Positions 8,808 to 18,459 of a stretch of DNA of 64,000 bases are shown one piece after another. Source of the DNA: Nitrospira sp. (GTDB taxonomy: Bacteria > Nitrospirota > Nitrospiria > Nitrospirales > Nitrospiraceae); NCBI GenBank assembly GCA_024331045.1, contig JANDJC010000004.1, forward strand, positions 43,778 through 107,777, read 5' to 3'. Each line of letters starts with the position of its first letter. The stretch's first letter is position 1. The notes under the pieces are model-generated. The model did no database searches, was not told where the DNA came from, and was given only the letters and a program-made list of their open reading frames with translations. The translations under genes and the position numbers were made by a program.

Positions 8808-9689
8808 ATGATGGATTCGCGGACCATAGGGGCGTTGCTCGGCTGGGCCAAAGGAACATTGAGAGATGCGGGGATCGACAATGCCGAGCAGGAGTCGCAA
8901 TGGCTGATTGCCCACGCGCTGGGCATGCAAAGCCATCAGTTGATGGCGAGGAGGGAGCAAACGGTTTCAGAAGAGCTCTGGACCCGAGCGATTTCGCTGG
9001 TGACAAGGCGATCGGGGCGGGAACCGCTTCAGTACATCCTTGGGACTCAGGAATTTTGCGGCCTCGAATTTTATGTCACGCCGGCGGTGTTGATTCCTCG
9101 CCCGGAGACGGAATTGCTGGTCCAAGAAGCTCTCAGAGTCGTCGATCTCAACCGAGAGGAGGTGGTGGTTGACGTCGGAACCGGATCGGGGTGTGTGGCT
9201 GTCACACTGGCCACCATCCTGCCCAAGGCCCGTATTCTGGCGGTAGATCGTTCGCCGGAGGCCTTGGCTGTGGCACAAACCAATGCGGAACGCCACGGGG
9301 TTCTTCACAGGATCGAATGGGTAGAAGGGGACCTGTCGTCTCCGCTCGCGGGACGAGGGTTCAAGAGGAAGGTAGACGTGATCGTGTGCAATCCGCCCTA
9401 TGTCTCGGAAGAGGAATGGGAACAGTTGCAGCCGGAAGTGCGGCAGTTTGAGCCCCGGTCGGCATTGGTTGCCGGACCGAAGGGGACCGAATATCACGAG
9501 CGGTTGCTGTGGGACTCCTTGGACTACCTCACGCCGAGCGGCACGCTGGTGATGGAAATTGGATGTGGGCAATTGGCGGCGGTCTGTCGGCTAATAGAGG
9601 CGAGTGGGGGCTATGGCCCGGTGCGGGTGGTCAAGGATGAAGCGGGAGTCGATCGCACCGTCGTCGTGCAACGGCTGGAGGCCGAATAG
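8808..9689 (+). CDS. prmC: Release factor glutamine methyltransferase
   Basis: N5-methylates the glutamine of the GGQ motif of release factors using S-adenosylmethionine. The 293-aa product has the N-terminal helical substrate domain (residues about 1-85) and a Rossmann methyltransferase domain. SAM-binding VVDVGTGSGCVAVTLA (about 122-137), acidic loop ILAVDRSPEAL, and catalytic NPPY in VIVCNPPYVSEEEW are all present. Two adjacent ATGs (8808, 8811) could start it. The gene order prfA-prmC-murA-hisG is common in bacteria. Confidence 0.95.
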   Translation: MMDSRTIGALLGWAKGTLRDAGIDNAEQESQWLIAHALGMQSHQLMARREQTVSEELWTRAISLVTRRSGREPLQYILGTQEFCGLEFYVTPAVLIPRPETELLVQEALRVVDLNREEVVVDVGTGSGCVAVTLATILPKARILAVDRSPEALAVAQTNAERHGVLHRIEWVEGDLSSPLAGRGFKRKVDVIVCNPPYVSEEEWEQLQPEVRQFEPRSALVAGPKGTEYHERLLWDSLDYLTPSGTLVMEIGCGQLAAVCRLIEASGGYGPVRVVKDEAGVDRTVVVQRLEAE

Positions 9690-9704
9690 GGAGAAGAGCC
9701 ACTG

Positions 9705-10988
9705 GTGGATCGGATCGTCATCACCGGAGGAAATCGGCTGCGGGGCCAAGTTCGAATCAGCGGGGCGAAAAACTCCGCTTTGCCGATCCTGGCGTCGACG
9801 ATTCTGGGCGATGGCGAATGTGTCGTAACCAACGTGCCGCACGTGGTCGATGTGGTCACGATGGAGAAATTACTTCGGATCTTTGGCGCGACGGTGCGGC
9901 ATGAAGACCATTGCGTGGTCGTCCGGCCTGAGACGATCCACTCCACTGAGGCTCCCTACGATCTTGTGAAGACGATGCGAGCGTCCATCCTGACGCTAGG
10001 GCCGTTGGTGGCTCGCTGGGGCAGGGCCACTGTCTCTCTGCCTGGTGGGTGCGCCATTGGGTCTCGGCCCGTCAACCTTCATTTGGCTGGGTTGGCCAAG
10101 CTAGGCGCCGAGATCTCTCTGGAGCATGGTTACATCACGGCCAAGGCCAAACGATTGAAAGGCGCACGGATTTACTGTGATACCCCAACGGTGACCGGGA
10201 CGGAAAACCTCATGATGGCGGCATCGCTGGCCGAAGGGACCACCGTACTGGAAAATGCGGCCAAAGAGCCAGAGGTGGTCGATCTGGCTAATTTCCTCAT
10301 CAAACGCGGCGCACGGATTGAGGGGGTTGGGACGGACATTGTCACGATCGAGGGGGTGCCGGCTTTGCGAGGAGGGGACCATGAAGTGATTCCCGACCGG
10401 ATCGAAGCCGGCACGTATTTGGCCGCCGGAGCCATGACGGGAGGCGATGTGACCGTCACCCATTGTCGGTCGGTGGATCTGGAAGCCGTGCTGATGAAAC
10501 TGCGAGAGGCGGGAGCCGAGATCCAGGCGGAAAAAGAATGGGTACGGGTGATGGCTCCTCCCCGGCTTAAGGCCACCAACGTCCGAACATTGCCATATCC
10601 CGGATTTCCGACCGATATGCAGGCGCAAATGGTCGCGTTGATGTGCCTGGCTGAAGGGACCAGCGTGGTAACGGAAACGGTGTTCGAGAGCCGGTTCATG
10701 CACGTGGAAGAGTTGCGGCGAATGGGCGCTGATATTCGCGTCGAGGGCAATCGAGTGGTGGTCACGGGTCGGAGCAGCTTGACGGGGGCCCCAGTGATGG
10801 CGTCGGATCTTCGTGCCAGTGCCGGACTCATTATCGCTGGCCTGGCAGCCAAAGGCATCACGGAGGTTCACCGCGTCTATCACCTTGATCGGGGGTACGA
10901 GCAGATGGAGGAAAAACTCCGCGGGCTGGGCGCTCAGGTCGAGCGCCGGAAAGGGAGCGCGGCAACCACCGTCGCTGGGGGGGGCTGA
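9705..10988 (+). CDS. murA: UDP-GlcNAc 1-carboxyvinyltransferase
   Basis: Cytoplasmic enzyme that transfers enolpyruvate from PEP to UDP-N-acetylglucosamine, the first committed step of peptidoglycan synthesis. The 427-aa product begins MDRIVITGGNRLRGQVRISGAKNSALP and carries the catalytic loop LPGGCAIGSRP with the fosfomycin-target Cys. The TDMQAQMVALM and MGADIRVEGNRVVV blocks are typical. GTG start at 9705, preceded by GGGAGAAG. Its TGA overlaps the hisG ATG by one base, so it is translationally coupled to histidine biosynthesis. Confidence 0.97.
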   Translation: MDRIVITGGNRLRGQVRISGAKNSALPILASTILGDGECVVTNVPHVVDVVTMEKLLRIFGATVRHEDHCVVVRPETIHSTEAPYDLVKTMRASILTLGPLVARWGRATVSLPGGCAIGSRPVNLHLAGLAKLGAEISLEHGYITAKAKRLKGARIYCDTPTVTGTENLMMAASLAEGTTVLENAAKEPEVVDLANFLIKRGARIEGVGTDIVTIEGVPALRGGDHEVIPDRIEAGTYLAAGAMTGGDVTVTHCRSVDLEAVLMKLREAGAEIQAEKEWVRVMAPPRLKATNVRTLPYPGFPTDMQAQMVALMCLAEGTSVVTETVFESRFMHVEELRRMGADIRVEGNRVVVTGRSSLTGAPVMASDLRASAGLIIAGLAAKGITEVHRVYHLDRGYEQMEEKLRGLGAQVERRKGSAATTVAGGG

Positions 10989-11692
10989 TGCTGACGATTG
11001 CCTTATCAAAGGGGAAACTCAGCGAGTCGGCGGTGGAGATCTTTCGACGAGCCGGTTACGTGACGGAGGTCGAGGGGTTGTCCGGCGAAAGCCGACGGCT
11101 GGTGTTCGAGTGTCGTGCCGTCGGGCTCACGTTTCTTATTGTTCGACCTAGCGATGTGCCCACCTACGTTGAGTATGGGGGCGCCGATGCGGGGATTGTG
11201 GGGAAAGACGTTCTGCTGGAGCAGGACGCCGATGTCTATGAGCCATTGGATTTGGGATTCGGAGCGTGTAGAATCTCCGTCGCCGCCCTTAAGGGCGAAG
11301 GGGTGCGGGATCGGCTGTCGTCCAAAGTTCGTGTCGCCACGAAATATCCAAGGATCACCGAGCGGTTTTTTAATCAACGCGGCGTTCCGGTTGAAATCAT
11401 CAAACTGTATGGCTCCATTGAGTTGGCTCCCGTGGTGGGATTGGCTGATTGGATCGTCGATCTGGTAGAAACCGGCAATACGCTGAGGGCGCATGATCTT
11501 GTCGAACTGGAAGTGATTGCTCACTCGACGGCGCGGTTGATTGTCAATCGGGCCAGCCTCCGGCTCAAGCATCGCCCGTTGCGGGAATTGATCGAGCGAC
11601 TGCGGGTGGCCTCGGAGGGGCAAGGGGCGGGGGGGAAATCGGGCCCTTCACAGGCCGAGCACACAAGCAGGAAAACGGCGGCACGCGCATGA
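10988..11692 (+). CDS. hisG: ATP phosphoribosyltransferase, short form
   Basis: Catalyses the first step of histidine synthesis, condensing ATP with PRPP. The product is 234 aa and lacks the C-terminal regulatory ACT-like domain of long HisG. Short HisG normally needs the HisZ subunit, which is not in this window. Recognisable blocks: MLTIALSKGKL, GGADAGIVGKDVLLE, and the PRPP-binding GLADWIVDLVETGNTLR. The last 25 residues are a poorly conserved Gly/Ser/Lys tail. It overlaps murA by 1 bp and hisD by 4 bp (ATGA). Confidence 0.95.
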   Translation: MLTIALSKGKLSESAVEIFRRAGYVTEVEGLSGESRRLVFECRAVGLTFLIVRPSDVPTYVEYGGADAGIVGKDVLLEQDADVYEPLDLGFGACRISVAALKGEGVRDRLSSKVRVATKYPRITERFFNQRGVPVEIIKLYGSIELAPVVGLADWIVDLVETGNTLRAHDLVELEVIAHSTARLIVNRASLRLKHRPLRELIERLRVASEGQGAGGKSGPSQAEHTSRKTAARA

Positions 11693-12972
11693 AAATTGTG
11701 ACCCAAGCGGATCGAGGGTTCGAACCGGCGCTCAAGAAGGCCTCCTTGCGCGGACGAACGGCTGGAGCATCGGTGGAGAAGGTAGCGCGCACGATTCTTC
11801 AGGCCGTCGAGCGAGGCGGTGACAGGGCCATCATTCGATATACGAAGCAGTTTGATGGGGTCGTGCTGAAGGCCGACGACCTGCGGATCACGCCGGAGGA
11901 CATCAAGAACGCCTATTTCCGTATTCGGAAGGACGAAGGCGACGCGCTGCGGTTCGCGGCTCGTCGAATCACGGCGTTTCATGAACGTCAGCGTGTGAAA
12001 ACCTGGATGTATCAGGATGGTGACGCGACGCTGGGACAGCTTGTCACCCCGATGGACGCAGTCGGGATCTATGTGCCAGGAGGGAAAGCCGTTTATCCGT
12101 CATCGGTCTTGATGTGCGCCATCCCGGCTAAAGTGGCCGGTGTGCGGCGCATCGTGATGGTCACGCCGCCACAAAAAAACGGCATCAATCCCTATCTTCT
12201 CGTGGCGGCCGACATTGCAGGAGTGACGGAGATCTATCGTGTGGGCGGAGTTCAAGCACTGGCGGCGCTGGCTTATGGGACCCAAACGATCGAGCGGGTT
12301 GATAAAATTGTCGGTCCCGGCAACATCTATGTGGCCACCGCCAAGCGATTGCTGTATGGCACTGTCGGTATTGACATGATCGCGGGTCCCAGCGAGTTGC
12401 TGGTGGTGGCGGATGAGCAGGCCAATCCCGCCCACGTCGCGGCTGATCTCCTGTGCGAGGCCGAACATGATGAGGATGCGCAGGTCTTCCTTGTGACGAC
12501 GTCGGAACGGATGGCGAAGGACGTCTCCCAGGCGATCGAGCATCAGTTAAGGGGATTGCAGCGGGGTAAAATAGCCAGCAAAGCCATAGCCCGCCATGCT
12601 ATCGCTTTTGTGGTACCGACCATGGAAGAAGCGCTCGAAGTGGCCAATCGAATTGCCGCGGAACATGTCACCCTCTCCGTGGACAATCCCTTCGACTACC
12701 TGGAAAAGATCCGTCATGCTGGTGCGTTGTTTCTGGGCCGCTATACCCCGCCCTCGGTGGCGGATTACATTGCAGGGCCCAACCATGTATTGCCAACGGG
12801 GGGCAGTGCGCGCTTCTTTTCACCCCTTTCGGTGACCGATTATGTGAAGGTCAGCAATCTGGTGTACTACACTAAGCAGGAACTGGCGAAGGTGAAAGAT
12901 CCCTTGCTGCGGCTCGCCTCTATCGAAGGGTTTGACGCTCACGCCAAGTCAGCCCAGAGCAGATTGTCATGA
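11689..12972 (+). CDS. hisD: Histidinol dehydrogenase
   Basis: Zn- and NAD-dependent enzyme performing the last two oxidations from histidinol to histidine. The 427-aa product shows [26 protein letters not shown] split over the NAD-binding region, [28 protein letters not shown], the catalytic EH pair in AAEHVTLSV, and the zinc/substrate block [17 protein letters not shown]. The family length is about 430 aa. It overlaps both hisG and hisB by 4 bp, so all three are translationally coupled. No hisC lies between hisD and hisB. Confidence 0.97.
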   Translation: MKIVTQADRGFEPALKKASLRGRTAGASVEKVARTILQAVERGGDRAIIRYTKQFDGVVLKADDLRITPEDIKNAYFRIRKDEGDALRFAARRITAFHERQRVKTWMYQDGDATLGQLVTPMDAVGIYVPGGKAVYPSSVLMCAIPAKVAGVRRIVMVTPPQKNGINPYLLVAADIAGVTEIYRVGGVQALAALAYGTQTIERVDKIVGPGNIYVATAKRLLYGTVGIDMIAGPSELLVVADEQANPAHVAADLLCEAEHDEDAQVFLVTTSERMAKDVSQAIEHQLRGLQRGKIASKAIARHAIAFVVPTMEEALEVANRIAAEHVTLSVDNPFDYLEKIRHAGALFLGRYTPPSVADYIAGPNHVLPTGGSARFFSPLSVTDYVKVSNLVYYTKQELAKVKDPLLRLASIEGFDAHAKSAQSRLS

Positions 12973-13577
12973 ACTCCGATGGTTCCGTGCCCCGCCGGGC
13001 CTCCATTCACCGTGCCACGAAGGAAACCGACATTCGGGTGGAATGGGCATTAGACGGCACGGGTCAGGGTGTCATCGATACGGGCATTCGGTTTTTCGAC
13101 CACATGCTGGAGCTGGTGGCGCGACACGGGTTTTTCGATATGACCGTGCATGCCAAAGGGGATTTGGACATCGATGAGCACCATACTGTTGAAGATGTGG
13201 GCATCGTTATGGGCCAAGCCCTGCATCAGGCTCTCGGTACCAAGGCGGGAATCAAACGATTTGGGTTTGCCTCGGTCCCGCTCGATGAAACGTTGGCCCA
13301 GGTTACGGTAGATCTGAGCGGCAGGCCGTTTCTTGTCTACAATGTCGCCTTGCCGGACCGCAGGATCAAGTCGTTCGACCTCGGTCTGTTCGAAGATTTC
13401 TTCCAGGCCTTCGTCGCCCACGGGGGACTCAATTTGCACGTGAATCTTCTCTACGGCCGCAATTCCCATCACATTATGGAAGCGATCTTTAAGGCGCTGG
13501 CCAAGGCTCTCGATCAGGCAACGGCTCCGGAGGAACGGCTCGCGGGAACGGTCCTTTCGACCAAGGGGACGCTCTAG
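12969..13577 (+). CDS. hisB: Imidazoleglycerol-phosphate dehydratase
   Basis: Monofunctional HisB (202 aa) that dehydrates imidazole glycerol phosphate, without the phosphatase domain of the E. coli fusion. Metal-binding histidine clusters are visible: [26 protein letters not shown], and [16 protein letters not shown] near the C-terminus. Its ATG overlaps the hisD stop (ATGA). A 700-bp spacer follows before hisH, which breaks the histidine cluster in two. Confidence 0.97.
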   Translation: MNSDGSVPRRASIHRATKETDIRVEWALDGTGQGVIDTGIRFFDHMLELVARHGFFDMTVHAKGDLDIDEHHTVEDVGIVMGQALHQALGTKAGIKRFGFASVPLDETLAQVTVDLSGRPFLVYNVALPDRRIKSFDLGLFEDFFQAFVAHGGLNLHVNLLYGRNSHHIMEAIFKALAKALDQATAPEERLAGTVLSTKGTL

Positions 13578-14277
13578 CGACAGCCGGTGGCGGAATGTCC
13601 TTTGAACGATCAAAGAGAGAAAGCTGGCCAGGTCTCTGAACCAGTGAGGCCGCAGTGGAGACCGGCCGGGTTGTTAGGGTGCCAGCTCCGGGGGCGACAA
13701 TTTCTCCGGACAGGGTGAGGCCATCACAACGGCACATCATATCCACGATATCCACTGTTCTTCTCGATCGGGCATCCTAACGGATAGCCCCCTCCGTTAA
13801 ATCTGGTGTCAGAAGCCAGAATGTTTGCAAAAAGAAGAACCACGCCTTGTGGCTTGTCGATTCTCAAGTCAGCGCGGCCTGTGAGAGGCTAACATCCGCT
13901 TGGCAGTTGGTGCAGTCGGTCAACAAAAGAGGGCCGGTCACACGGGGACACGACCTCCCCAAACAAATGCCTTACACCGAGCTGGCTACGATCGCGAACA
14001 AATTGATGAGGGGAATGGGAAAGCGACAAGCGGGGCAAAAGTCATCTCGCACCTGATTTATGGAATTTAAATTTATTTTTTATGAAGGGGAAGAGTGGTC
14101 GTCATCCATCCTTCCGTCTTGGCACGTAGGGTTCTGTTTGGGGTGTGCTCTTGGTTCAGGCTGCCAATTCTCGCTGAGCTTGGTCAAGAGCAATGGCCAT
14201 GGGCGCACATTGACAGTGGCATGACACCCCGAGATGCGGTATTGTTACCCCCTTATGCGGCGGGGTAGCCTGTTTGT
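13578..14277. other. 700-bp spacer inside the histidine cluster
   Basis: No convincing gene. A 69-aa frame at 13847-14056 has no recognisable motif. An AT-rich patch (about 14058-14086, tttaaatttattttttatg) stands out against the GC-rich surroundings. The second half of the his cluster probably has its own promoter here, but I could not place one with good spacing. Confidence 0.4.
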
Positions 14278-14889
14278 ATGATCGCGATCATTGACTATGG
14301 GATGGGCAACTTGCGCAGTGTCCATAAGGCCTGTGAGGTGGTTGGCCATCGGGCGGTGGTGACCCGTGATCGGCGAGTGATCGATGAGGCCAGCCATGTG
14401 GTGTTACCGGGGGTGGGCGCATTCGGTGATTGCATGGCCAACCTTGAGCGGTACGGATTGATGGAGCCAATCCTTCGAGCCATTCGATTGGGCAAGCCGT
14501 TTTTGGGGATTTGTTTGGGGCTGCAGGTGTTGTTCACGGAAAGCGAGGAGTTCGGGCCGTGCAAGGGGCTCGATGTTGTTGCGGGGCGGGTGCGTCGGTT
14601 TTCGGCCGGTCCAACCATCAAGGTGCCCCACATTGGCTGGAATCAGGTCCATTTTCAAAAGCCATGTCCGCTGTTTGAGGGCATTGCCGACGGAGCGGAC
14701 TGGTATTTTGTCCATTCTTATTTCGTCGATCCCCTCGATGAAGGGGTGGTTGCTTCACGGACAACCCACGGTATTCCATTCGTGTCGAGTATCTGGAAAG
14801 ACAATCTCGTGGCCTGTCAGTTTCATCCGGAAAAGAGTCAGACGGTGGGGCTGCGGCTGATCAAAAATTTTGGAGCATGGGATGGCTAA
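14278..14889 (+). CDS. hisH: Imidazole glycerol phosphate synthase, amidotransferase subunit
   Basis: Class I glutamine amidotransferase (203 aa) that feeds ammonia through a tunnel to HisF. The catalytic triad is visible: Cys in GKPFLGICLGLQVLF, and His and Glu in CQFHPEKSQ near the C-terminus. The N-terminus MIAIIDYGMGNLRSV is canonical. It is followed, with 8 bp of overlap, by a lipoprotein gene that separates it from hisA and hisF. Confidence 0.96.
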   Translation: MIAIIDYGMGNLRSVHKACEVVGHRAVVTRDRRVIDEASHVVLPGVGAFGDCMANLERYGLMEPILRAIRLGKPFLGICLGLQVLFTESEEFGPCKGLDVVAGRVRRFSAGPTIKVPHIGWNQVHFQKPCPLFEGIADGADWYFVHSYFVDPLDEGVVASRTTHGIPFVSSIWKDNLVACQFHPEKSQTVGLRLIKNFGAWDG

Positions 14890-15652
14890 CCAACTGTTAG
14901 GACCCCATGGGGAACCGGCCTGTTTGCGAGGTGTTGGTGCTCCAACGCTGTTGCTTCGCCTCGCCCTCGCGGTCATGGTGACAACGCTGGTGGCTGGCTG
15001 TAGTGGCTGGAAGGTCAACACAGCCTCGTCGGATCTTCTGCCACGGTATACCGTTCGGACGCTGGTGCTGATCCCTTTCACCGCGATGACGACTCCTCAA
15101 ATGCGCGACCAGGGCGATTTCTATTTCTCGACGCCGCCGAGTCTTCGGCAGCAGGATATGTCTGTCGCGGTCGCGTCCGACGTCGAACCACGACCCAGGC
15201 AGGTGACCGTCGTTCCGCCGCATGCGGCGGAACGGATCACGCAATTGTTTCGGAAACGGTTACAGTCCCGGGGCAGTCTTCTGCTTGTTCCGTTGGAAGA
15301 GTCGGTCCACCTGCCAACGGCTGAACCAACATCGCCGACGGCTCGACCGGAAGCAGCCGCCGCGGCGGTGGCGCGGAAGGTCAATGCGGATGCGGCAATG
15401 ATCGGCTTCGTCTCGATGTATCAAGAACGGGTGGGAAGTCGTCTTGGCGCTCATCCGGCAGCTGCAGTGGGGTTTGAGGTCAAGGTTGTGGCGGCGGACG
15501 GGCAAGTCCTATGGGTAGGGAATTATTATGAGCGGCAGCGTCCGTTGACAGAAGACTTCGTGGGCTTTGTGCAACGGTTCGGCATGTTCGTGACGGCGGA
15601 CGAACTGGCGGAATATGGGGTGGATGCCATCCTGAAGGAATTCCCTTTCTAG
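14882..15652 (+). CDS. Lipoprotein of unknown function within the his cluster
   Basis: A 256-aa product from the ATG at 14882, overlapping hisH by 8 bp. A hydrophobic segment ends in LVAGC, a lipobox, about 40 residues from this start, so either the N-region is long or translation begins later (for example at the in-frame ATG in AVMVTTLVAGC). The mature part has strand blocks such as RTLVLIPFTAM, an Ala-rich helix (PEAAAAAVARKVNADAAMIGFV) and VLWVGNYYERQRPLTEDF. The pattern resembles putative lipoproteins that partner CsgG/LPP20-like systems, but no family is certain. Its place between hisH and hisA has no obvious metabolic link. Confidence 0.6.
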   Translation: MANQLLGPHGEPACLRGVGAPTLLLRLALAVMVTTLVAGCSGWKVNTASSDLLPRYTVRTLVLIPFTAMTTPQMRDQGDFYFSTPPSLRQQDMSVAVASDVEPRPRQVTVVPPHAAERITQLFRKRLQSRGSLLLVPLEESVHLPTAEPTSPTARPEAAAAAVARKVNADAAMIGFVSMYQERVGSRLGAHPAAAVGFEVKVVAADGQVLWVGNYYERQRPLTEDFVGFVQRFGMFVTADELAEYGVDAILKEFPF

Positions 15653-15686
15653 TTTCAGTTCCCCGCGACAAGCGGAAGGAGTGGGT

Positions 15687-16412
15687 GTGCTGGTCATTCC
15701 GGCGATCGATTTGAAAGACGGCCGGTGCGTGCGGTTGCGCCAAGGTGATCTGGCGGCGGAAACAGTGTATTCGGACGATCCTGTTGCGGTAGCGAGAAGG
15801 TGGGAGGAACAAGGGGCGCCCCTCATTCATGTGGTGGATCTGAACGGGGCGGTGGAGGGCGGACCTCGTAATCTTTCGCAGATTGAAGCAATCGTCAAAG
15901 CGGTCGGCGTTGCTGTGCAGGTGGGGGGAGGGATTCGCTCAATCGAGACGGTTCGCCAATACCTGCGCGCCGGTGTGGCTCGCGTAGTGCTTGGCACGGC
16001 CGCTCTGCTGGATCGGGCCTTTCTTAGGCAGGCGTGCTGGGAATTCCCTGGCCGCATCCTGCTGGGACTTGATGCGCGAGGCGGCAAGGTGGCTGTCAAG
16101 GGATGGACGGCGGTCTCGGATATCACTGCCGTTGCTCTGCTGAAGGACGTGTCGGACTACGCGATTCGCGCCGTGATCTATACAGATATTGCGCGCGATG
16201 GGATGTTGAGTGGGCCGAACCTGACCGCCTTGGAAGAGCTCATTGCCTGTTCATCGTTTCCTGTCATTGCATCGGGCGGAATCAGCAGGATCGAGGATCT
16301 TCTGGCGGTGCGTGCGCTTGGCCCACGGGTGGAGGGCGCGATCGTGGGCAAAGCGCTTTATGATGGGAGGATGGAGTATCGAGCTGTCGTCAAGGCTCTC
16401 GGCGGTGTATGA
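15687..16412 (+). CDS. hisA: ProFAR isomerase HisA
   Basis: TIM-barrel isomerase of histidine synthesis (241 aa). The GTG at 15687 is chosen over the GTG at 15681 because GGAAGGAG then has a proper spacing and the protein starts as the family does ([15 protein letters not shown]). Phosphate-binding blocks: [21 protein letters not shown], and C-terminal [13 protein letters not shown]. The catalytic Asp pair is in AIDLKDG and [14 protein letters not shown]. hisF follows 20 bp downstream. Confidence 0.96.
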   Translation: MLVIPAIDLKDGRCVRLRQGDLAAETVYSDDPVAVARRWEEQGAPLIHVVDLNGAVEGGPRNLSQIEAIVKAVGVAVQVGGGIRSIETVRQYLRAGVARVVLGTAALLDRAFLRQACWEFPGRILLGLDARGGKVAVKGWTAVSDITAVALLKDVSDYAIRAVIYTDIARDGMLSGPNLTALEELIACSSFPVIASGGISRIEDLLAVRALGPRVEGAIVGKALYDGRMEYRAVVKALGGV

Positions 16413-16432
16413 GGGCGGGCCGAGGAGGGGCT

Positions 16433-17212
16433 GTGCTGACCAAACGTCTCATTCCCTGTCTGGACGTCAAGGATGGTCGGGTAGTCAAAGGTGTCAGGTT
16501 CGAAGAGCTGCGTGATGCGGGTGACCCTGTCGAGGCGGCGACGTTCTATGATCATGAGGGGGCCGACGAGCTCTGTTTTTTGGACATCACGGCGTCGCAT
16601 GAGAACCGGAGCACGATCATCGATGTGGTCGAACGGACGGCCGCGTGTGTCTTTATGCCCGTGACGGTCGGTGGCGGTGTGCGCACGCTAGAGGATATTC
16701 GACGGTTGTTGAATGCCGGAGCGGACAAGGTCAGCATCAACACGGCGGCGGTGGAACGGCCGGAGTTTGTGAGGGAAGCGGCCCGCCGTTTTGGCACGCA
16801 ATGTATTGTCGTCGCCATCGATGCTAAACGGGAATCCCAGCCGGTGAAATGGCAGGTCTATACCCATGGAGGTCGCAAACCGACGGGCTTGGATGTGGTG
16901 CAGTGGGCCAAACGGATGGAAGAGTACGGAGCCGGCGAACTCTTGGTCACCAGCATGGATGAAGATGGTCGGCAGTGCGGCTACGATCTTGAGTTGACGG
17001 CTGCGGTTTCCGAAGCGGTGTCGATTCCCGTCATTGCGTCAGGAGGGGTCGGGACGCTGGAGCATCTGTACGAGGGGTTTACAAAAGGCAAGGCCGACGC
17101 GGTCCTGGCCGCGTCGATCTTTCATTTTAGAAAATTCACGATTCCTCAGGCAAAGGCCTTTTTAAAGGATCGTGGGATCCCCATGCGATGGGATGGCCGG
17201 ATGGCGGCATGA
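16433..17212 (+). CDS. hisF: Imidazole glycerol phosphate synthase, cyclase subunit
   Basis: TIM-barrel cyclase that uses ammonia from HisH to close the imidazole ring (259 aa; E. coli 258). The GTG at 16433 is chosen for the GAGGAGGGG just upstream and the canonical start [20 protein letters not shown]. Catalytic Asp residues are in CLDVKDG and [13 protein letters not shown]. Phosphate-binding [11 protein letters not shown] and [12 protein letters not shown] are present. An in-frame start at 16409 would overlap hisA and add eight odd residues. Confidence 0.97.
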   Translation: MLTKRLIPCLDVKDGRVVKGVRFEELRDAGDPVEAATFYDHEGADELCFLDITASHENRSTIIDVVERTAACVFMPVTVGGGVRTLEDIRRLLNAGADKVSINTAAVERPEFVREAARRFGTQCIVVAIDAKRESQPVKWQVYTHGGRKPTGLDVVQWAKRMEEYGAGELLVTSMDEDGRQCGYDLELTAAVSEAVSIPVIASGGVGTLEHLYEGFTKGKADAVLAASIFHFRKFTIPQAKAFLKDRGIPMRWDGRMAA

Positions 17213-17216
17213 CACG

Positions 17217-17912
17217 ATGATGGACGAATTGCGCCAGCAGCTCACGTTCGATGACCATGGACTGATTCCAGCCGTCGTGCAAGACTGGTCGGACGGATCC
17301 GTATTGATGGTGGGTTATATGAATCAGGAGGCCATTGCTAAGACTCTGCAGACCGGAACCGTTCACTTCTGGAGTCGATCCCGTCGGAAATTATGGCAAA
17401 AGGGGGAAACGTCCGGTCACAAACTCTATGTGAAACACGTATTCATCGATTGTGACCGTGACACTGTTTTGGTGAAAGCCCAGGCGGATGGTCCCACCTG
17501 CCATACGGGGGAACGCTCTTGTTTTTTTTCCAGGATCGACGAGCACGGACGGATTGCCGGGTCTCCAACTGACGAAGCAGCCGGTGGGATTTTGGAGGCG
17601 GTCTTGCGGGTCATCCGTGATCGTCGAGCCCGTCCGCAGCCCGGGTCCTATACCGCGAAACTGTTCGAAGGGGGGCAGGACCAGATCCTCAAAAAGGTCG
17701 TGGAAGAGGCTGGGGAGGTGTTGTTGGCATCCAAAGGGGGCAAGAAAGAGGAGATCATCTACGAGGTGGCGGATTTGATGTTCCACACGTTGATGGTTCT
17801 TGGCTATCATGATTTGACGATCCGGGACGTGTATGCGGAACTGGGGAGGCGGTTTGGGCAGCCAGGGATGAGAGTCGCTCCGCAGGACCATCAACGCAAA
17901 CCGGTTGTGTGA
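17217..17912 (+). CDS. hisIE: Bifunctional HisI-HisE (AMP cyclohydrolase/ATP pyrophosphohydrolase)
   Basis: A fused 231-aa enzyme for steps two and three of histidine synthesis. The N-terminal half (about 1-115) is PRA-CH cyclohydrolase with GYMNQEAI, TVHFWSRSRRKLWQKGETSGH and the metal-binding CDRDTVLVKAQADGPTCHTGERSCFF. The C-terminal half is PRA-PH with a conserved helix pair, KKVVEEAGEVLLASK and EVADLMFHTLMVL. Start at the ATG at 17217, four bases after the hisF stop. The fusion differs from the separate hisI and hisE usual in Betaproteobacteria. Confidence 0.96.
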   Translation: MMDELRQQLTFDDHGLIPAVVQDWSDGSVLMVGYMNQEAIAKTLQTGTVHFWSRSRRKLWQKGETSGHKLYVKHVFIDCDRDTVLVKAQADGPTCHTGERSCFFSRIDEHGRIAGSPTDEAAGGILEAVLRVIRDRRARPQPGSYTAKLFEGGQDQILKKVVEEAGEVLLASKGGKKEEIIYEVADLMFHTLMVLGYHDLTIRDVYAELGRRFGQPGMRVAPQDHQRKPVV

Positions 17913-17992
17913 AGGCAGCCGGCGCGACTGTGCCGGCTCTAGGGGGGAGTGCGGAGAAAGAGACAAGAGGCAACAGCGACGTCGAGGCGATG

Positions 17993-18337
17993 ATGAGCGA
18001 GTGTCTGTTTTGTAAGATTGTGGAGCGCAAGGTTCCGGCAACGGTCGTCTATGAAGACGACCATACCCTGGCATTTGACGACATCCATCCCCAGGCGCCG
18101 GTTCACGCCCTGGTCATTCCCAAGAAACATGTTGCGGCGGTCCGGGATTGTGGGGAGGAGGAGCAGGCTCTGTTAGGCAAACTGTTGTTGACCTGCGCCA
18201 AGGTCGCCCAGTTAAAGGGTATAGCTGACTCGGGCTATCGGATTGTCACGAATACCGGAAAGGATGGCGGTCAAACGGTCTTTCATTTGCATTTTCATGT
18301 GACCGGCGGGCGCCATATGAGGTGGCCACCGGGCTGA
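17993..18337 (+). CDS. hinT: HIT-family nucleotide hydrolase
   Basis: A 114-aa histidine triad protein, probably a purine nucleoside phosphoramidase. The ATG at 17993 (MSECLFCKI) gives the canonical start; an adjacent ATG at 17990 is equivalent, and the frame also extends upstream to 17909. Zn-site cysteines CLFC, the HALVIPKKH block, and the triad VFHLHFHV with catalytic His are all present. The C-terminus ends GGRHMRWPPG, as in HinT orthologues. It closes the histidine gene run. Confidence 0.93.
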   Translation: MSECLFCKIVERKVPATVVYEDDHTLAFDDIHPQAPVHALVIPKKHVAAVRDCGEEEQALLGKLLLTCAKVAQLKGIADSGYRIVTNTGKDGGQTVFHLHFHVTGGRHMRWPPG

Positions 18338-18352
18338 TCCGACCCGTGAAAT

Positions 18353-18382
18353 TTGACAGATTTTCAAGCCGTCTGTTATCCT
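18353..18382 (+). promoter_or_regulatory. Promoter of dnaG-rpoD
   Basis: TTGACA at 18353-18358 followed by TGTTATCCT. The -10 can be read as TTATCC (17-bp spacer) or TATCCT with an extended TGn element (18-bp spacer). Start predicted near 18389, some 70 nt before dnaG. Confidence 0.6.
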
Positions 18383-18459
18383 GCTCGGTCGATTTTTCCC
18401 GTCAAGAAAGGTTGTCTCGTCCGGTTGTGGTGGCGAGTTGGTGAGGAGCAACGACTCCG

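Noticed and set aside
10101..11009. 302-aa minus-strand frame opposite murA
   Set aside because: Fully antisense to a clear murA; composition is atypical and no motif is present.
13847..14056. 69-aa frame in the his spacer
   Set aside because: No family features and no ribosome-binding site; not better than chance for the length.
14210..14245. Promoter for hisH (TTGACA with TATTGT)
   Set aside because: The 24-bp spacing is too long for a sigma-70 promoter.
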